From NCBI GenBank assembly GCA_017471185.1, contig JAFUVZ010000062.1:1-42278 (forward strand): a stretch of 42,278 bases of DNA. Direction: 5' to 3'. Made by a program: the position numbers and the translations under genes. How positions within the stretch are numbered: position 1 is the stretch's first letter; every line of letters begins with the position of its first letter. Positions 15,079-23,920 of the stretch are shown piece after piece. This stretch comes from Bacteroidaceae bacterium (lineage in GTDB: Bacteria > Bacteroidota > Bacteroidia > Bacteroidales > Bacteroidaceae). The notes under the pieces were generated by a model, which had not been told where the DNA came from, did no database searches, and was given only the letters and a program-made list of their open reading frames with translations.

Positions 15079-17583
15079 ATGAAGAATTTAAAATATATAA
15101 TAGTAACAGCTGCCATCTTTGTGGGTTGTACTGATGATTATGAACGACTCACTCAGGATAACGGTAAACAGACATCGTTTACTGAAATAAGGGCTACTTT
15201 TTCAGAAGAAGCCAACACAAGATTGCTTTTGTCTAATGACAATCAATTAAGTTGGTATCAGTCAGATGTCATAGGTGTTTATAGTGACCAGCAGGGAATT
15301 GAGAAATATGCTAATCCAAGTATTAGTCAGGAGGGCACTATTTTCAGAGGTGAGAAAGTGGAAGGAAATCGGTTCTACGCTTTCTATCCTTATTCAGAGA
15401 ATGCGGTGATTGATACTGATGACAGAAATATTTTACACCTGTCATTGGAGCCTTCCAGTGCTAATTATCAGTCTGATTATGGTAGCGGCTATAGTGGGTC
15501 GTCAAGGTTTGTTGCTCCCATAGTTGCCAAAAGCAGTGGTAATGATTTCCAATTCAAGCATATATGCGGATATCTTTGTCTGGAAGTCAGCAGTGCCACT
15601 GAAGTGGTAAGGGATGAGAATGGCAATGCCATATCAGGATATACATACAGGAGTCTGACGCTGGCAGGTAATAATGGTGAAAAACTGGCTGGTGCCGGCA
15701 CGGTTGATATGTCAGCAGATACTCCTCTTTTTGTTGTTGACCCTGTAGCTGGCGAAACTTCTATAACAACTACCGAATTCACGTATGGCTTTTGGGGAAA
15801 TGGTATCAAGCTTTACATTCCTTTGCCAGAGATGACTTTTGAGAAAGGTATAACGGCAAGGATTGAATTTAATGATATGTCTTCATCGTATAACTATAAT
15901 ACTGGTGGGTACGACAAACAAGTCATAGAGGTATCTACAGATAAGCCTGTTGTAATTGAGCGTGGCAAAGTTAAGAGTATGACTTCTCTTGACGGCAAAG
16001 AGCTGTTCGAGAATTCAGAATCAGAAATAGTTGAAAGTAGTATTGTTCTTTCCGAAGAAAGTGAAGGGCTTTTGAGGAATGGAGTAGAACTGCCTGCCCT
16101 GAAAACTGAACAGATTATCAAGTTTTCATCTTCAAGACCTTGGACAATAGCTCTAAAAAATACGACGGAGAAAAGTGCTGACGATTTCTATGAAATAAAC
16201 CCTTCTTTCGGCGAAGCAGGAGATGCAGAAGTGACCATTACATTGTATGCTAATATCAATGTTGACAAGCGGAAAACTTGTTTTGAAATAAATGATGGCA
16301 AGAAAACTCTTGATTTTGAATTTGAACAGAGGGGTTTGACAATGAATGATATTCCTGATTATTTTACAATTGAGGATGATGTCCCTGGGGGTATGGATTA
16401 TGGAATTGTTTATAATGATGGATTGATTTATCTTTTAGATTTTTATGAAATGGATGAGTTTCAACCATATATCCCTCGGAGAATTGTGGCATATAATAGC
16501 GAAATAGAAGAATCAAGTGTTGTTGTTAACTACAATTATTCAGGACTGCCTTCTGAAATTGTTGCCAATGATTTTTCAATAATATTGGATAATTACAACT
16601 TATCTGAGAATACATTTGATGCTACAATTGTCTATACAGACGGGAACTTTGAGGTCCTTAAAAAACTAAAGCCTGATAATTGTTTAGGAGATATATTGGC
16701 AGATTATTTCAACGAAGCGCAAACTCGTTCTGAATTTGGCCTTTCTGCAGAATATCTTAAAAAGTTTACAATTAAGTTTGCAAGTGCTACATTGAGTACC
16801 GTTGCTTGTGCTGCCGGTTTCTCTAATTTTATTACAGCTGCTTTAGCTTTAGTTTCTTGTGGCAGCGCACTCGCTGGGTGGTATGACCTCGCTCATTTTG
16901 ACATAGAGTCATTTAGGAAGTCGAAATTTACGCAACAAGCTGGTAATCCATTATCTTCTAACATGCAGACGGCAGGAGTAATTAGCGGTTTAATGAAATG
17001 TGGTTTAACTAAAAATGTGGGAGAATGCGTTTCTGCTGTGGCAAGTCTTAGCTTATGGATTGCTGATGATGGATTGAATAAAATGCTTGCCAAAAATAAT
17101 ACGAATGTTATACAAGTTCAGTCATTAAAACAAAAAAGTACTATGAGCAACAATAGTGCTTCACAAGCTTTTGTTTTAAATTGGGATAAAAAAAAGATGA
17201 ATCTTGCATTAGGTGTTGGTAATCCTACTTTTGGTTATTGGGGGTATGCTCATTATTGGGGTAATTTTTCAAATTATTATGGATATGGTTCTTGGCAGAG
17301 GTGGAATATAAATGTGGAGGCTTTGGAAAGTTTTTCTGATGTTAGAGGTCGAACCACAACAGAATCTATTATTAATTATGGTTATATACCACGGGGCGAA
17401 TATACAGTGTGCGTTAGATACGAAGGTTTATATCCTAATATATATGAAGATAGAGAAGATGTTAAATACAGTCTTGGAGTTTATGTTTATGGGAAAGGAA
17501 AGATTGTGTATGGTGAAATATCAGGTAATTATAAGCAATATAATGTGACCATTAATGATGATTTGTCTTTCAGTATTGAATAG
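15079..17583 (+). CDS. Surface lipoprotein: fimbrillin-like, BACON-like, hydrophobic segment, aromatic C-terminus
   Basis: The protein has 834 aa. A strong AGGAGG (about 15067) lies upstream of ATG. Lipobox FVG-C17 with acidic TDDYE next to it. Residues 30-310 resemble the fimbrillin-like domain of the neighbour (SWYQSDVIGVYSDQQG, FYAFYPYSENAV). About 315-430 resembles a BACON domain (SSSRPWTIALKN, INPSFGEAGDAEVTITLYAN). About 567-605 is unusually hydrophobic for a lipoprotein (STVACAAGFSNFITAALALV). About 710-745 is rich in Tyr/Trp/Gly. The C-terminal 400 residues match nothing I know. Possible roles are glycan or membrane binding; a pore-forming or toxin-like role is only speculation. Confidence 0.75.
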   Translation: MKNLKYIIVTAAIFVGCTDDYERLTQDNGKQTSFTEIRATFSEEANTRLLLSNDNQLSWYQSDVIGVYSDQQGIEKYANPSISQEGTIFRGEKVEGNRFYAFYPYSENAVIDTDDRNILHLSLEPSSANYQSDYGSGYSGSSRFVAPIVAKSSGNDFQFKHICGYLCLEVSSATEVVRDENGNAISGYTYRSLTLAGNNGEKLAGAGTVDMSADTPLFVVDPVAGETSITTTEFTYGFWGNGIKLYIPLPEMTFEKGITARIEFNDMSSSYNYNTGGYDKQVIEVSTDKPVVIERGKVKSMTSLDGKELFENSESEIVESSIVLSEESEGLLRNGVELPALKTEQIIKFSSSRPWTIALKNTTEKSADDFYEINPSFGEAGDAEVTITLYANINVDKRKTCFEINDGKKTLDFEFEQRGLTMNDIPDYFTIEDDVPGGMDYGIVYNDGLIYLLDFYEMDEFQPYIPRRIVAYNSEIEESSVVVNYNYSGLPSEIVANDFSIILDNYNLSENTFDATIVYTDGNFEVLKKLKPDNCLGDILADYFNEAQTRSEFGLSAEYLKKFTIKFASATLSTVACAAGFSNFITAALALVSCGSALAGWYDLAHFDIESFRKSKFTQQAGNPLSSNMQTAGVISGLMKCGLTKNVGECVSAVASLSLWIADDGLNKMLAKNNTNVIQVQSLKQKSTMSNNSASQAFVLNWDKKKMNLALGVGNPTFGYWGYAHYWGNFSNYYGYGSWQRWNINVEALESFSDVRGRTTTESIINYGYIPRGEYTVCVRYEGLYPNIYEDREDVKYSLGVYVYGKGKIVYGEISGNYKQYNVTINDDLSFSIE

Positions 17584-17728
17584 TTATTTCAATTGAGCCT
17601 TCCATGTTCAATAAGATATGTTTGATTTAAGTAGAGAAAGGCATCCTGTGTGAATGCAAGTAAAGTTTGCTTAAGCCGTGCATAAAAGAGAAAAATGAAG
17701 GATGAAATGCAAAAAAGACGAGTAGATA

Positions 17729-17760
17729 TTTGGAAATATGAAATCTTGTGTTACATTTGC
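17729..17760 (+). promoter_or_regulatory. Orphan Bacteroidetes-type promoter
   Basis: TTTG (17729-17732), exactly 19 nt, then TACATTTGC (17752-17760). This is one of the best matches to the consensus in the window, yet no plus-strand gene follows. Confidence 0.55.
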
Positions 17761-17765
17761 ACCGC

Positions 17766-17890
17766 TTTTGAATGGATTGTATTCTTTGCACAAGCATATT
17801 TCATAACAATGTTACTGTCTATATAGCGGTGCTCACTTTGAATTTTGGAGATGGGTGTGCTGGTGATGGCACACCCATTCGGTTTTCTAT
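17766..17890 (+). ncRNA. Candidate small RNA ending in an intrinsic terminator
   Basis: From the predicted start near 17766 no coding frame with support follows. At 17851-17876 the sequence forms ATGGGTGTGC, 8-nt loop, GCACACCCAT, and then runs into a T-rich tail (TTTT at 17883-17886). Promoter plus terminator delimit about 120 nt. AGCGGTGC (17825-17832) is complementary to GCACCGCT at 17759-17766, mostly upstream of the start, so that pairing may be irrelevant. The hairpin could instead serve a neighbouring transcript. Nothing else in 17584-17916 is recognisable. Confidence 0.4.
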
Positions 17891-17916
17891 ACAGCTTGAG
17901 CCTATTTACGCAGACG

Positions 17917-18342
17917 CTAATAGCCGGTGTCTCTGGCATACTCCCGCTCACTTCTCAGCTTGTTTTCATAGTCCCACATCCGTTTCAAAGAGCGGTAGTA
18001 GGCTACCTGCTCATCCTCGCTCATGTTCTGGTAGGTGGCGAGGTCTATCAAATCCACAAAAGCGGGATTCTTGTCCGTAAACGGCATCTTGTCAAGTGTC
18101 TCCATGTTGTTCAGTATAAAAATCCAGTAATCAAGTTCATTGTCACATTCCTCCTCAGTCTTCTTCATCAGCGGAAGCTGCACGTAGATCATTCGCATCT
18201 CGTTCATAAACGTCCGCGTGGCCTTCACATCTATCAGCCTCATCTCAATCCTGATGTCATCAGAAATGTTCCTGTCAGTGAAGTTCAGCAGTGAGACCAG
18301 ATAAACTGCATCGTACTCATAAGTCTCCTCAAGGTTAAACAT
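17917..18342 (-). pseudogene. Rpn / PD-(D/E)XK-family transposase, C-terminal remnant
   Basis: The remnant has 141 aa. YDAVYLVSLLNFTD, ATRTFMNEMRMIYVQLPLMK, KTEEECDNELDYWIFILNNM and ETLDKMPFTDKNPAF match the second half of PDDEXK_2 (Rpn, recombination-promoting nuclease) proteins common in Bacteroidales. The N-terminal nuclease half (about 110-130 residues with the catalytic D/E-x-K) is absent upstream, where stops occur in frame, and the C-terminal basic tail is cut short (SEREYARDTGY). It is therefore a fragment, convergent with the lipoprotein operon. Confidence 0.7.
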
Positions 18343-18497
18343 TACGAAGCTGTGTGATGCTGAATGTTCATCATCGTTTACCGTGTACTTCTATCTTCTC
18401 TTTGCCATATCGATTATATGCTCTGTTTTTTTTCTTTGTGAATTCTTTCATTATCTCATTGTTCGTGAAAACATCCACCGTGTCCCTATGTGGAGAT

Positions 18498-19085
18498 TTA
18501 TTTCACCGGCTTGATGTTCAGGTTCACACCCAGCACATTCTCAGAGTCAACAATGGTCCAGCTGCTTCCGGTATAAGCGCCAAAGGTTCGGTTGGTGTCA
18601 AAGCCCATGCCTGCCAGTTCCTGGATAACCTCATCGCGCAGGTCACCTACCTCGAAGCCGAGGTGATGTACACCGTTGCCATGCTTGTCGTAGAACTCAC
18701 GGAAGGAACTTGCCTTCTCGTCTGCTTGATGAAGCTCCAATACCCAACTGCCCATGTCGATGTCGCACACCAACAGGTCGCAGGTGCTTGGCTCACCACG
18801 ATAGGTATAAGGAAACTCTTCAGAGTATTCCAGATGGTTTACTCTGACCTCTGGCACAGGAATATCCAGCAAAGCTGCCCATGCTTTGGCTGCTTTATAA
18901 ATGTCACCCACCACGATGTTGATCTGGATAAACTTGTCTTTCTTTAAAGGATTGGCCATTGGCTTGAAATCCTCAGGCTCACTTACTTGAACGGGTTGCT
19001 GTTTGCTTTCAACTGCTTTTTCCTTCGATGAGGAGCAGGAGGCTAATGCCAACACGAAAGCGAAAATCAGGTAATAAGGTTTCAT
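18498..19085 (-). CDS. VOC-superfamily (glyoxalase-like) lipoprotein
   Basis: The protein has 195 aa. Signal peptide II with LASC lipobox at about residue 17, then a Lys/Glu-rich linker. The rest is one vicinal-oxygen-chelate fold: INIVVGDIYKAAKAWAALLD, WVLELHQAD, GVHHLGFEVGDLRDEVIQEL, WTIVDSENVLGVNLNI. VOC proteins coordinate a metal in paired beta-alpha-beta-beta-beta modules and include isomerases, dioxygenases and binding proteins; lipid-anchored forms are unusual. It is the last gene of the minus-strand operon, 27 nt after the FMN protein. The exact substrate is unknown. Confidence 0.75.
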   Translation of the reverse strand: MKPYYLIFAFVLALASCSSSKEKAVESKQQPVQVSEPEDFKPMANPLKKDKFIQINIVVGDIYKAAKAWAALLDIPVPEVRVNHLEYSEEFPYTYRGEPSTCDLLVCDIDMGSWVLELHQADEKASSFREFYDKHGNGVHHLGFEVGDLRDEVIQELAGMGFDTNRTFGAYTGSSWTIVDSENVLGVNLNIKPVK

Positions 19086-19112
19086 GATGGTAATTATTAA
19101 TGAGTAATTAAA

Positions 19113-19616
19113 TCATTTTGATTGGGCCCTGGCCTTCATCAGCTCTTTAGCCTCCTTACCAGTGAGATGCTCAATGTCCATGCGTAGGATGAGTACATGA
19201 GAGAAGTCTTTGTCTATCTCACGTTGCAAGCCTTGTGTGTTTCCTGGAGAGAAACGTTCGCCCAACAGACGGAGTGCCTGAAGCTTGTCTTCATCACGCT
19301 CCAGAATCTGTATTTTTCCGAACGCAATGACACTGCGATAATAGGTAGTGAACTCATCGCTGTGTATCTCATCCTGCGCCACCACGCAGAAGGAACATTT
19401 CGGCTCACGATGGATGGCATCCACCTTGTGCCCGGTGAGGGCAGAATGGAAATACAGTCTTCCATCGGCATACACATGACTGATGGGTACGGCATATGGA
19501 TAGCCATCGTCGCCAGCTAAAGCCAGTACACCTGATGTTGCCTGCTTGAGTATCTGTATGCACTCCTCGCTAGGGAGCTGCTGCTTGAAACGGCGCATAG
19601 GTCTGAATGCTGTCAT
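19113..19616 (-). CDS. Pyridoxamine 5'-phosphate oxidase-like FMN-binding protein
   Basis: The protein has 167 aa. MRRFKQQLPSEECIQILKQA, GVLALAGDDGYPYAVPISHV, LYFHSALTGHKVDAI and CSFCVVAQDEI are the conserved blocks of the FMN split-barrel family that includes Nim nitroimidazole reductases. Members use FMN or heme to reduce or bind small molecules in the cytosol. It overlaps the GH95 stop by ATGA (19613-19616). Assignment to Nim itself would need more than the sequence shown. A second Met (RRF start) is an equally plausible beginning. Confidence 0.8.
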   Translation of the reverse strand: MTAFRPMRRFKQQLPSEECIQILKQATSGVLALAGDDGYPYAVPISHVYADGRLYFHSALTGHKVDAIHREPKCSFCVVAQDEIHSDEFTTYYRSVIAFGKIQILERDEDKLQALRLLGERFSPGNTQGLQREIDKDFSHVLILRMDIEHLTGKEAKELMKARAQSK

Positions 19617-22021
19617 AATGTTATGTTTTTAGTCTCACCTTTCTTCAGTTTCAAAGTCATGCTGATGCCGCTGAGATGGATGGTAGTCTTTCCTCCCTGT
19701 CGGGCATGAATGTTGAGGCTTTTCACCTTTCCGTCTTTCCATTGCATATCGATGACGAATCCGCCTCTGGCACAGATGCCTTTCACCTCACCGTCAGCCC
19801 ATTGGGCAGGCAAGGCTGGTAACAGCCAGATGTCTGTCATGCTTGATTGCACCAGCATCTCAGCCATACCGGCACAACCACCGAAATTGCCGTCAATCTG
19901 GAAAGGAGAGTGTGCGTCCAGCAGGTTAGGATAGGTGCCACCTCCACGATGGGCATCTTTGCCAGTATAATTGTCTGGACTCACATAATGTAGCAGCTTC
20001 TGGAATATCTTATAGGCGTTATCGCTGTCATGCAAACGGGCATAGAGGTTCACGCGCCATCCTGCACTCCAACCCGTAGTGTTGAAACCTCTGATCTCGA
20101 GTGTCTTGGCAGCTGCCTTGGCTAAATCAGGGGTTTCTTTCAAAGTGATGTGATGCCCAGGATACAGTCCGAACAAATGGGATTGATGACGATGGGTAGG
20201 TTCTGCGTCTTTCCAGTCGTGATACCACTCCTGCAGTTTCCCGTCCTTGCCAATCTGATAAGGTTGCAGCCTGTTCAACGTGTTGGCAAAGGCTTTCTGT
20301 AAGTCTTTGTCTGTGTTCAGAGCTTTAGCTGCTTCTGAAGCGTCAATCAGACATTCGCGGATTATTGCTAAGTCGGAGGTTGATCCATAAAGGGTAGCGC
20401 CTGCAAAACCATCATCCGTGAGATAATGATTTTCCGGCGAGGTTCCCGGTGAGGTCATCAGGTATCCGTTCTTCTCAATCAGCCATCCTTGACAGAACAG
20501 GGCTGCATCTCTAAGCAACGGATAATATGTTTGCAGGAAGTCCAAATCTTTAGTAAACTGATAATGTTCCCAAATGTGGGTGGCTACCCATGCCCCACCC
20601 ATATTCCAGTCTGCCCAGTTGGGGTCTCCCTTACGCAAACCGACGGGATTGGTAATAGCCCAGATATCGGAATTGTGTGCCAGGCACCAGCCCTGGTCAA
20701 CGCCATAATAGTTCTGCGCGGTAACCCTTCCAGTCTGGCTCAGGTTGCTGATAAAGTCCATCAGTGGCTGATGCATCTCAGGCAGGTTGGTCACCTCAGC
20801 TGCCCAATAATTCTCCTCCAGATTAATGTTGGTGGTATAATTGCTGCTCCATGGTGGCAACAGATATTCATTCCAGAGACCTTGCAGATTGGCAGGCACG
20901 CCTGGCGTTCGTGAGCATGAGATGAGCAGGTATCGGGCGAACTGAAAATAGAGTGCCTCCAGTTCGGGATTGGGTACGCCCTTGTCGGTATAGAGTAAAA
21001 GTTGCTCGTCTGTCGGTAAAGCCGAAATGGCAGGATCTGTTTTACCTAAAGACAGTGATGCTCGGTTGAAGAACCGTTGGTAATCTTCTATGTGTCTTTG
21101 TTTCAGTTGTTCAAATGAAAGGAGAGATGCCTTGTCAATTCGTTGGCGGGCCAGTCGTTGATAAGGCTTTCCCTCAAGTACTGGGTCTTTGTCGAAGCCG
21201 TTGAAACTGGTTACGCTGGTAACGAATACCAAAGCCTCGTGGCAATTCTCCAGCTTGATGTCTCCTGACGGAAAACCGGTTGCCGTTCCGTCTTGAGCGA
21301 TCACTTTGATGAGGGTACGGAAATGGATGCCTCTTTCCGGGTCGTAGAAATGCTTGTGGTCATTGGGTAATTCCCCATAGTAATTGGGGTAGGAGTTATA
21401 GGCAGCATATCCCTCCGCTGATATCTCGTTGCCCTGTGCCGTAATGCTGACAGGCAACTGTGAGGAGAAAGAAATCCTTGCGTTGATGCCTTGGCTTGAA
21501 GCAATCCTGATCAAGATGACGGAATCGGGTGCCGAGGCAAAATATTCGGTTGTCATGTGGTTGCCATCTTTCTGATAACGGGTTGATGCGATGGCCTGGC
21601 TGATGTCGAGGGTACGTTTGTATCCGCTGATGTCTTTACCCTCTGCGCCGTAATCAACGGTAAGTTGGCCTAATGGCTGGTAGTTCTCGCTGTAGTGTCC
21701 TTGTATCTGCTTGAAAGCTTCCTCTGCTCCACGATAGTCTTCCTGGTCGAGCAACCTGCGTATTTCCGGCAATGCTTTGTATGCGTCCGGGGTGGTCACC
21801 TCTTTCTCAGGCTCTCCACTCCATAAGGTGATGTCATTCAGGGAAATCTTATCCATGCGGGTTCCCCCATATACGATACCTCCTAAGTTACCGTTGCCAA
21901 TCACCAAGGCTTCTTCAAAATAGGTAGCGGGGCGATTGTAGTGCAGTGACAACGGAGCGTTCTGTGCGAACGCTCCCATTGCCACGATACACATCATTAT
22001 AATATGGTATATCCTTTTCAT
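19613..22021 (-). CDS. GH95 glycoside hydrolase (alpha-L-fucosidase / alpha-L-galactosidase)
   Basis: The protein has 802 aa. ATG at 22021 gives a signal peptide (ending AMGAFAQ) and overlaps the esterase stop by ATGA. The N-terminal domain carries ALVIGNGNLGGIVYGG and LNDITLWSGEP. The (alpha/alpha)6 barrel includes NLQGLWN (conserved Asn pair), SPGTSPENH (general acid Glu), HRHQSHLFGLYPG and QIDGNFGG (Asp), all diagnostic of GH95. The enzyme removes terminal alpha-1,2-L-fucose or L-galactose by inversion. Next to GH43 and two esterases, xylan or xyloglucan side chains are a likelier substrate than host glycans, but the sugar cannot be read from sequence. Confidence 0.9.
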   Translation of the reverse strand: MKRIYHIIMMCIVAMGAFAQNAPLSLHYNRPATYFEEALVIGNGNLGGIVYGGTRMDKISLNDITLWSGEPEKEVTTPDAYKALPEIRRLLDQEDYRGAEEAFKQIQGHYSENYQPLGQLTVDYGAEGKDISGYKRTLDISQAIASTRYQKDGNHMTTEYFASAPDSVILIRIASSQGINARISFSSQLPVSITAQGNEISAEGYAAYNSYPNYYGELPNDHKHFYDPERGIHFRTLIKVIAQDGTATGFPSGDIKLENCHEALVFVTSVTSFNGFDKDPVLEGKPYQRLARQRIDKASLLSFEQLKQRHIEDYQRFFNRASLSLGKTDPAISALPTDEQLLLYTDKGVPNPELEALYFQFARYLLISCSRTPGVPANLQGLWNEYLLPPWSSNYTTNINLEENYWAAEVTNLPEMHQPLMDFISNLSQTGRVTAQNYYGVDQGWCLAHNSDIWAITNPVGLRKGDPNWADWNMGGAWVATHIWEHYQFTKDLDFLQTYYPLLRDAALFCQGWLIEKNGYLMTSPGTSPENHYLTDDGFAGATLYGSTSDLAIIRECLIDASEAAKALNTDKDLQKAFANTLNRLQPYQIGKDGKLQEWYHDWKDAEPTHRHQSHLFGLYPGHHITLKETPDLAKAAAKTLEIRGFNTTGWSAGWRVNLYARLHDSDNAYKIFQKLLHYVSPDNYTGKDAHRGGGTYPNLLDAHSPFQIDGNFGGCAGMAEMLVQSSMTDIWLLPALPAQWADGEVKGICARGGFVIDMQWKDGKVKSLNIHARQGGKTTIHLSGISMTLKLKKGETKNITL

Positions 22022-23397
22022 TTTACATCTAAGTGCATAACGAATGGATTCTCCTTGGTATTTGGCTTCCATTCGCCATCTACATTGTTGCCGTTAGGAT
22101 TGCCATACTTGGCAAAGTTGGTCCAGTAGTCCATCATGCGGTCAGCAAGCTCGTAGTCGGCTGCCGTAAACGGACGGCGACTGTTCTTCAAGGTCTTGAA
22201 CATAAACCAGAGTTCTGAAGAATGGTAAGCCGTATTAGGTTCGCCTGGCAGACGACGGTCAAAGCGATAAGCATACACCGGATTCTTGCTCTGTGTCTCA
22301 CGCAGGGCACCGAAAGCGTTAATGCCTTCACCCATGGTAGGCATCATGTCGTCAAGGGTAGAACCCAGCATATAAGGCACATCGGCAATGGTATTGTCTG
22401 TAGCAGCCTCCGTGAAGCTCTTGCCCAACAAACGGCCATCGATATGAGGAACCAAAGGCAGCCCCTGTACTTTACCGGTAGCCATGAATGCGCCAAATGC
22501 AGCATCCAGTTGCTCAGGCTTTGCGGCACGCATAGCCTCTAAAGTAGTAAGGCCTGCTGCATCCATCATCTCCTTGCCTATATTCTCTGCCACATCTTGT
22601 GCAGGTGCAGGAATTACCTCACCCAATCCACCGATACTTTGTATAATAGCTCTGCTCACCAGCTTCTTAGACTCGTTTGATGTCACCAGGTTCTTGATGC
22701 TGGCAGCTCCGGCACTCTGTCCGAAGATGGTGATGTTGTCTGGGTCACCGCCAAACTGTGCGATGTTATTGTGTATCCACTTCAATGCAGCTACTTGATC
22801 CCAAGTACCGTAGTTGCCTGAAACGCCATCAGGATCTTCCTTTGACAACAGAGGATGAGAAAGGAATCCCATCATGCCTAAACGGTAGTTGATAGTCACG
22901 AGAATGACACCACGTGTTGCCCAAGCGTCACCATCCATCGTTATCTCATGACCACTTCCCCCCATGTATGCACCACCATGCACCCACATAGCCACAGGCA
23001 GTTTGGCATCGGTCTTGCCTAAGGTCTCTGCCGGAGCCCAAACATTCAGGTAAAGGCAGTCCTCGCTACGTTCCCAATCACCATTGAAATAGAACTCCTC
23101 AGTATAAAACTCACCCGGAGTATGGTCTCTTTGCAGAGAAGCATATCCCCATTTGTCACACTGCTTCACACCTTCCCAAGCCACTACTGGCTGAGGACGT
23201 TTCCAACGCAGGTCGCCCACTGGTGGAGCTGCATAAGGGATGCCTTTGTAAACCATCACATGGGTAGAGTCTGTCAACACACCTTGAATCTGACCACCTT
23301 CAATGGTCAAAACAGGATTCTCATTTGCCGGCTTCTCTGTCGTACAAGCCACCATCATGGCTGCGACGGCTACGCCTAATAAACACTTCATTTTCAT
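22018..23397 (-). CDS. Type-B carboxylesterase family lipoprotein
   Basis: The protein has 459 aa. Lipobox MVAC near residue 18, either ATG (23397 or 23391) working. Typical blocks: GIPYAAPPVGDLRWKRPQP, EDCLYLNVWAP, WVHGGAYMGG (oxyanion hole), GDPDNITIFGQSAGA (nucleophile Ser) and the late AYHSSELWFMF (His). It is shorter than the usual 500-540 aa because the helical region between GSTLDDMM and NPVYAYRF is very short. It probably removes acyl groups from plant glycans in the envelope. 4-nt gap from the upstream HAD gene, ATGA overlap with GH95. Confidence 0.85.
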   Translation of the reverse strand: MKMKCLLGVAVAAMMVACTTEKPANENPVLTIEGGQIQGVLTDSTHVMVYKGIPYAAPPVGDLRWKRPQPVVAWEGVKQCDKWGYASLQRDHTPGEFYTEEFYFNGDWERSEDCLYLNVWAPAETLGKTDAKLPVAMWVHGGAYMGGSGHEITMDGDAWATRGVILVTINYRLGMMGFLSHPLLSKEDPDGVSGNYGTWDQVAALKWIHNNIAQFGGDPDNITIFGQSAGAASIKNLVTSNESKKLVSRAIIQSIGGLGEVIPAPAQDVAENIGKEMMDAAGLTTLEAMRAAKPEQLDAAFGAFMATGKVQGLPLVPHIDGRLLGKSFTEAATDNTIADVPYMLGSTLDDMMPTMGEGINAFGALRETQSKNPVYAYRFDRRLPGEPNTAYHSSELWFMFKTLKNSRRPFTAADYELADRMMDYWTNFAKYGNPNGNNVDGEWKPNTKENPFVMHLDVK

Positions 23398-23401
23398 TAT
23401 G

Positions 23402-23920
23402 CTAATTATTTAAAATGTTAATAATACTCATCGCTTTGTCCTTTGTCAGGCCTGTCTGCCATGATGTTACCACCACGTAAGGCCTTTGCTCGTCTAACCA
23501 GTTCTCATTGTCATCGATGATGACATAGCGTGTGTCGAGGTCGGCGTTCTTGGCGAGCCATACCTTCACTTCCATAGCCTTGTTGTTCATGTTTGCTTCA
23601 TTCTGGTCTTCAAAACCGCAATAATCGAAGAAATCGGGATCGGTGACGAAAGGTGTGCCACCTATCACTTCTCCAGGAAGCCGGCGTTTCTTCCAGAGTC
23701 TGGAGAAATAGTTGCCATCTCTGTTCCTGTAGGATGATGAGATGACTATCTTCGCTCCAGTTTGGTCGATAACTTCCTTCAGAGTTTCCACCGCTTCCTC
23801 ATCGTATAGAGGCCCGAATTCGTCTTCAGTCGGTTTTTTGCTGAAGCTGAACCAGCTTCGTTTCACCGGTCTGTGTGATTCCATTACTCCGTCAATGTCC
23901 AGAAAAATAATCTTCTTCAT
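23402..23920 (-). CDS. HAD-fold protein of the Swiss-Army-Knife RNA repair type
   Basis: The protein has 172 aa. It begins KKIIFLDIDGVME, the DxDG nucleophile motif of HAD phosphatases; IVISSSYR supplies motif II (Ser/Thr) and YVIIDDNENW motif IV (Asp-Asp). Spacing and lack of a cap resemble the HAD domain found in bacterial Swiss-Army-Knife RNA repair proteins. Cytosolic phosphatase or phosphotransferase activity is likely; the substrate is unknown. The start overlaps the upstream stop by ATGA, so it is translationally coupled to the membrane-protein gene. Confidence 0.75.
   Translation of the reverse strand: MKKIIFLDIDGVMESHRPVKRSWFSFSKKPTEDEFGPLYDEEAVETLKEVIDQTGAKIVISSSYRNRDGNYFSRLWKKRRLPGEVIGGTPFVTDPDFFDYCGFEDQNEANMNNKAMEVKVWLAKNADLDTRYVIIDDNENWLDEQRPYVVVTSWQTGLTKDKAMSIINILNN

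Noticed and set aside
17759-17832. 6S RNA or SRP RNA gene from the GCACCGCT/AGCGGTGC pairing
   Set aside because: One arm lies in the promoter box, and the conserved SRP and 6S features are not visible.
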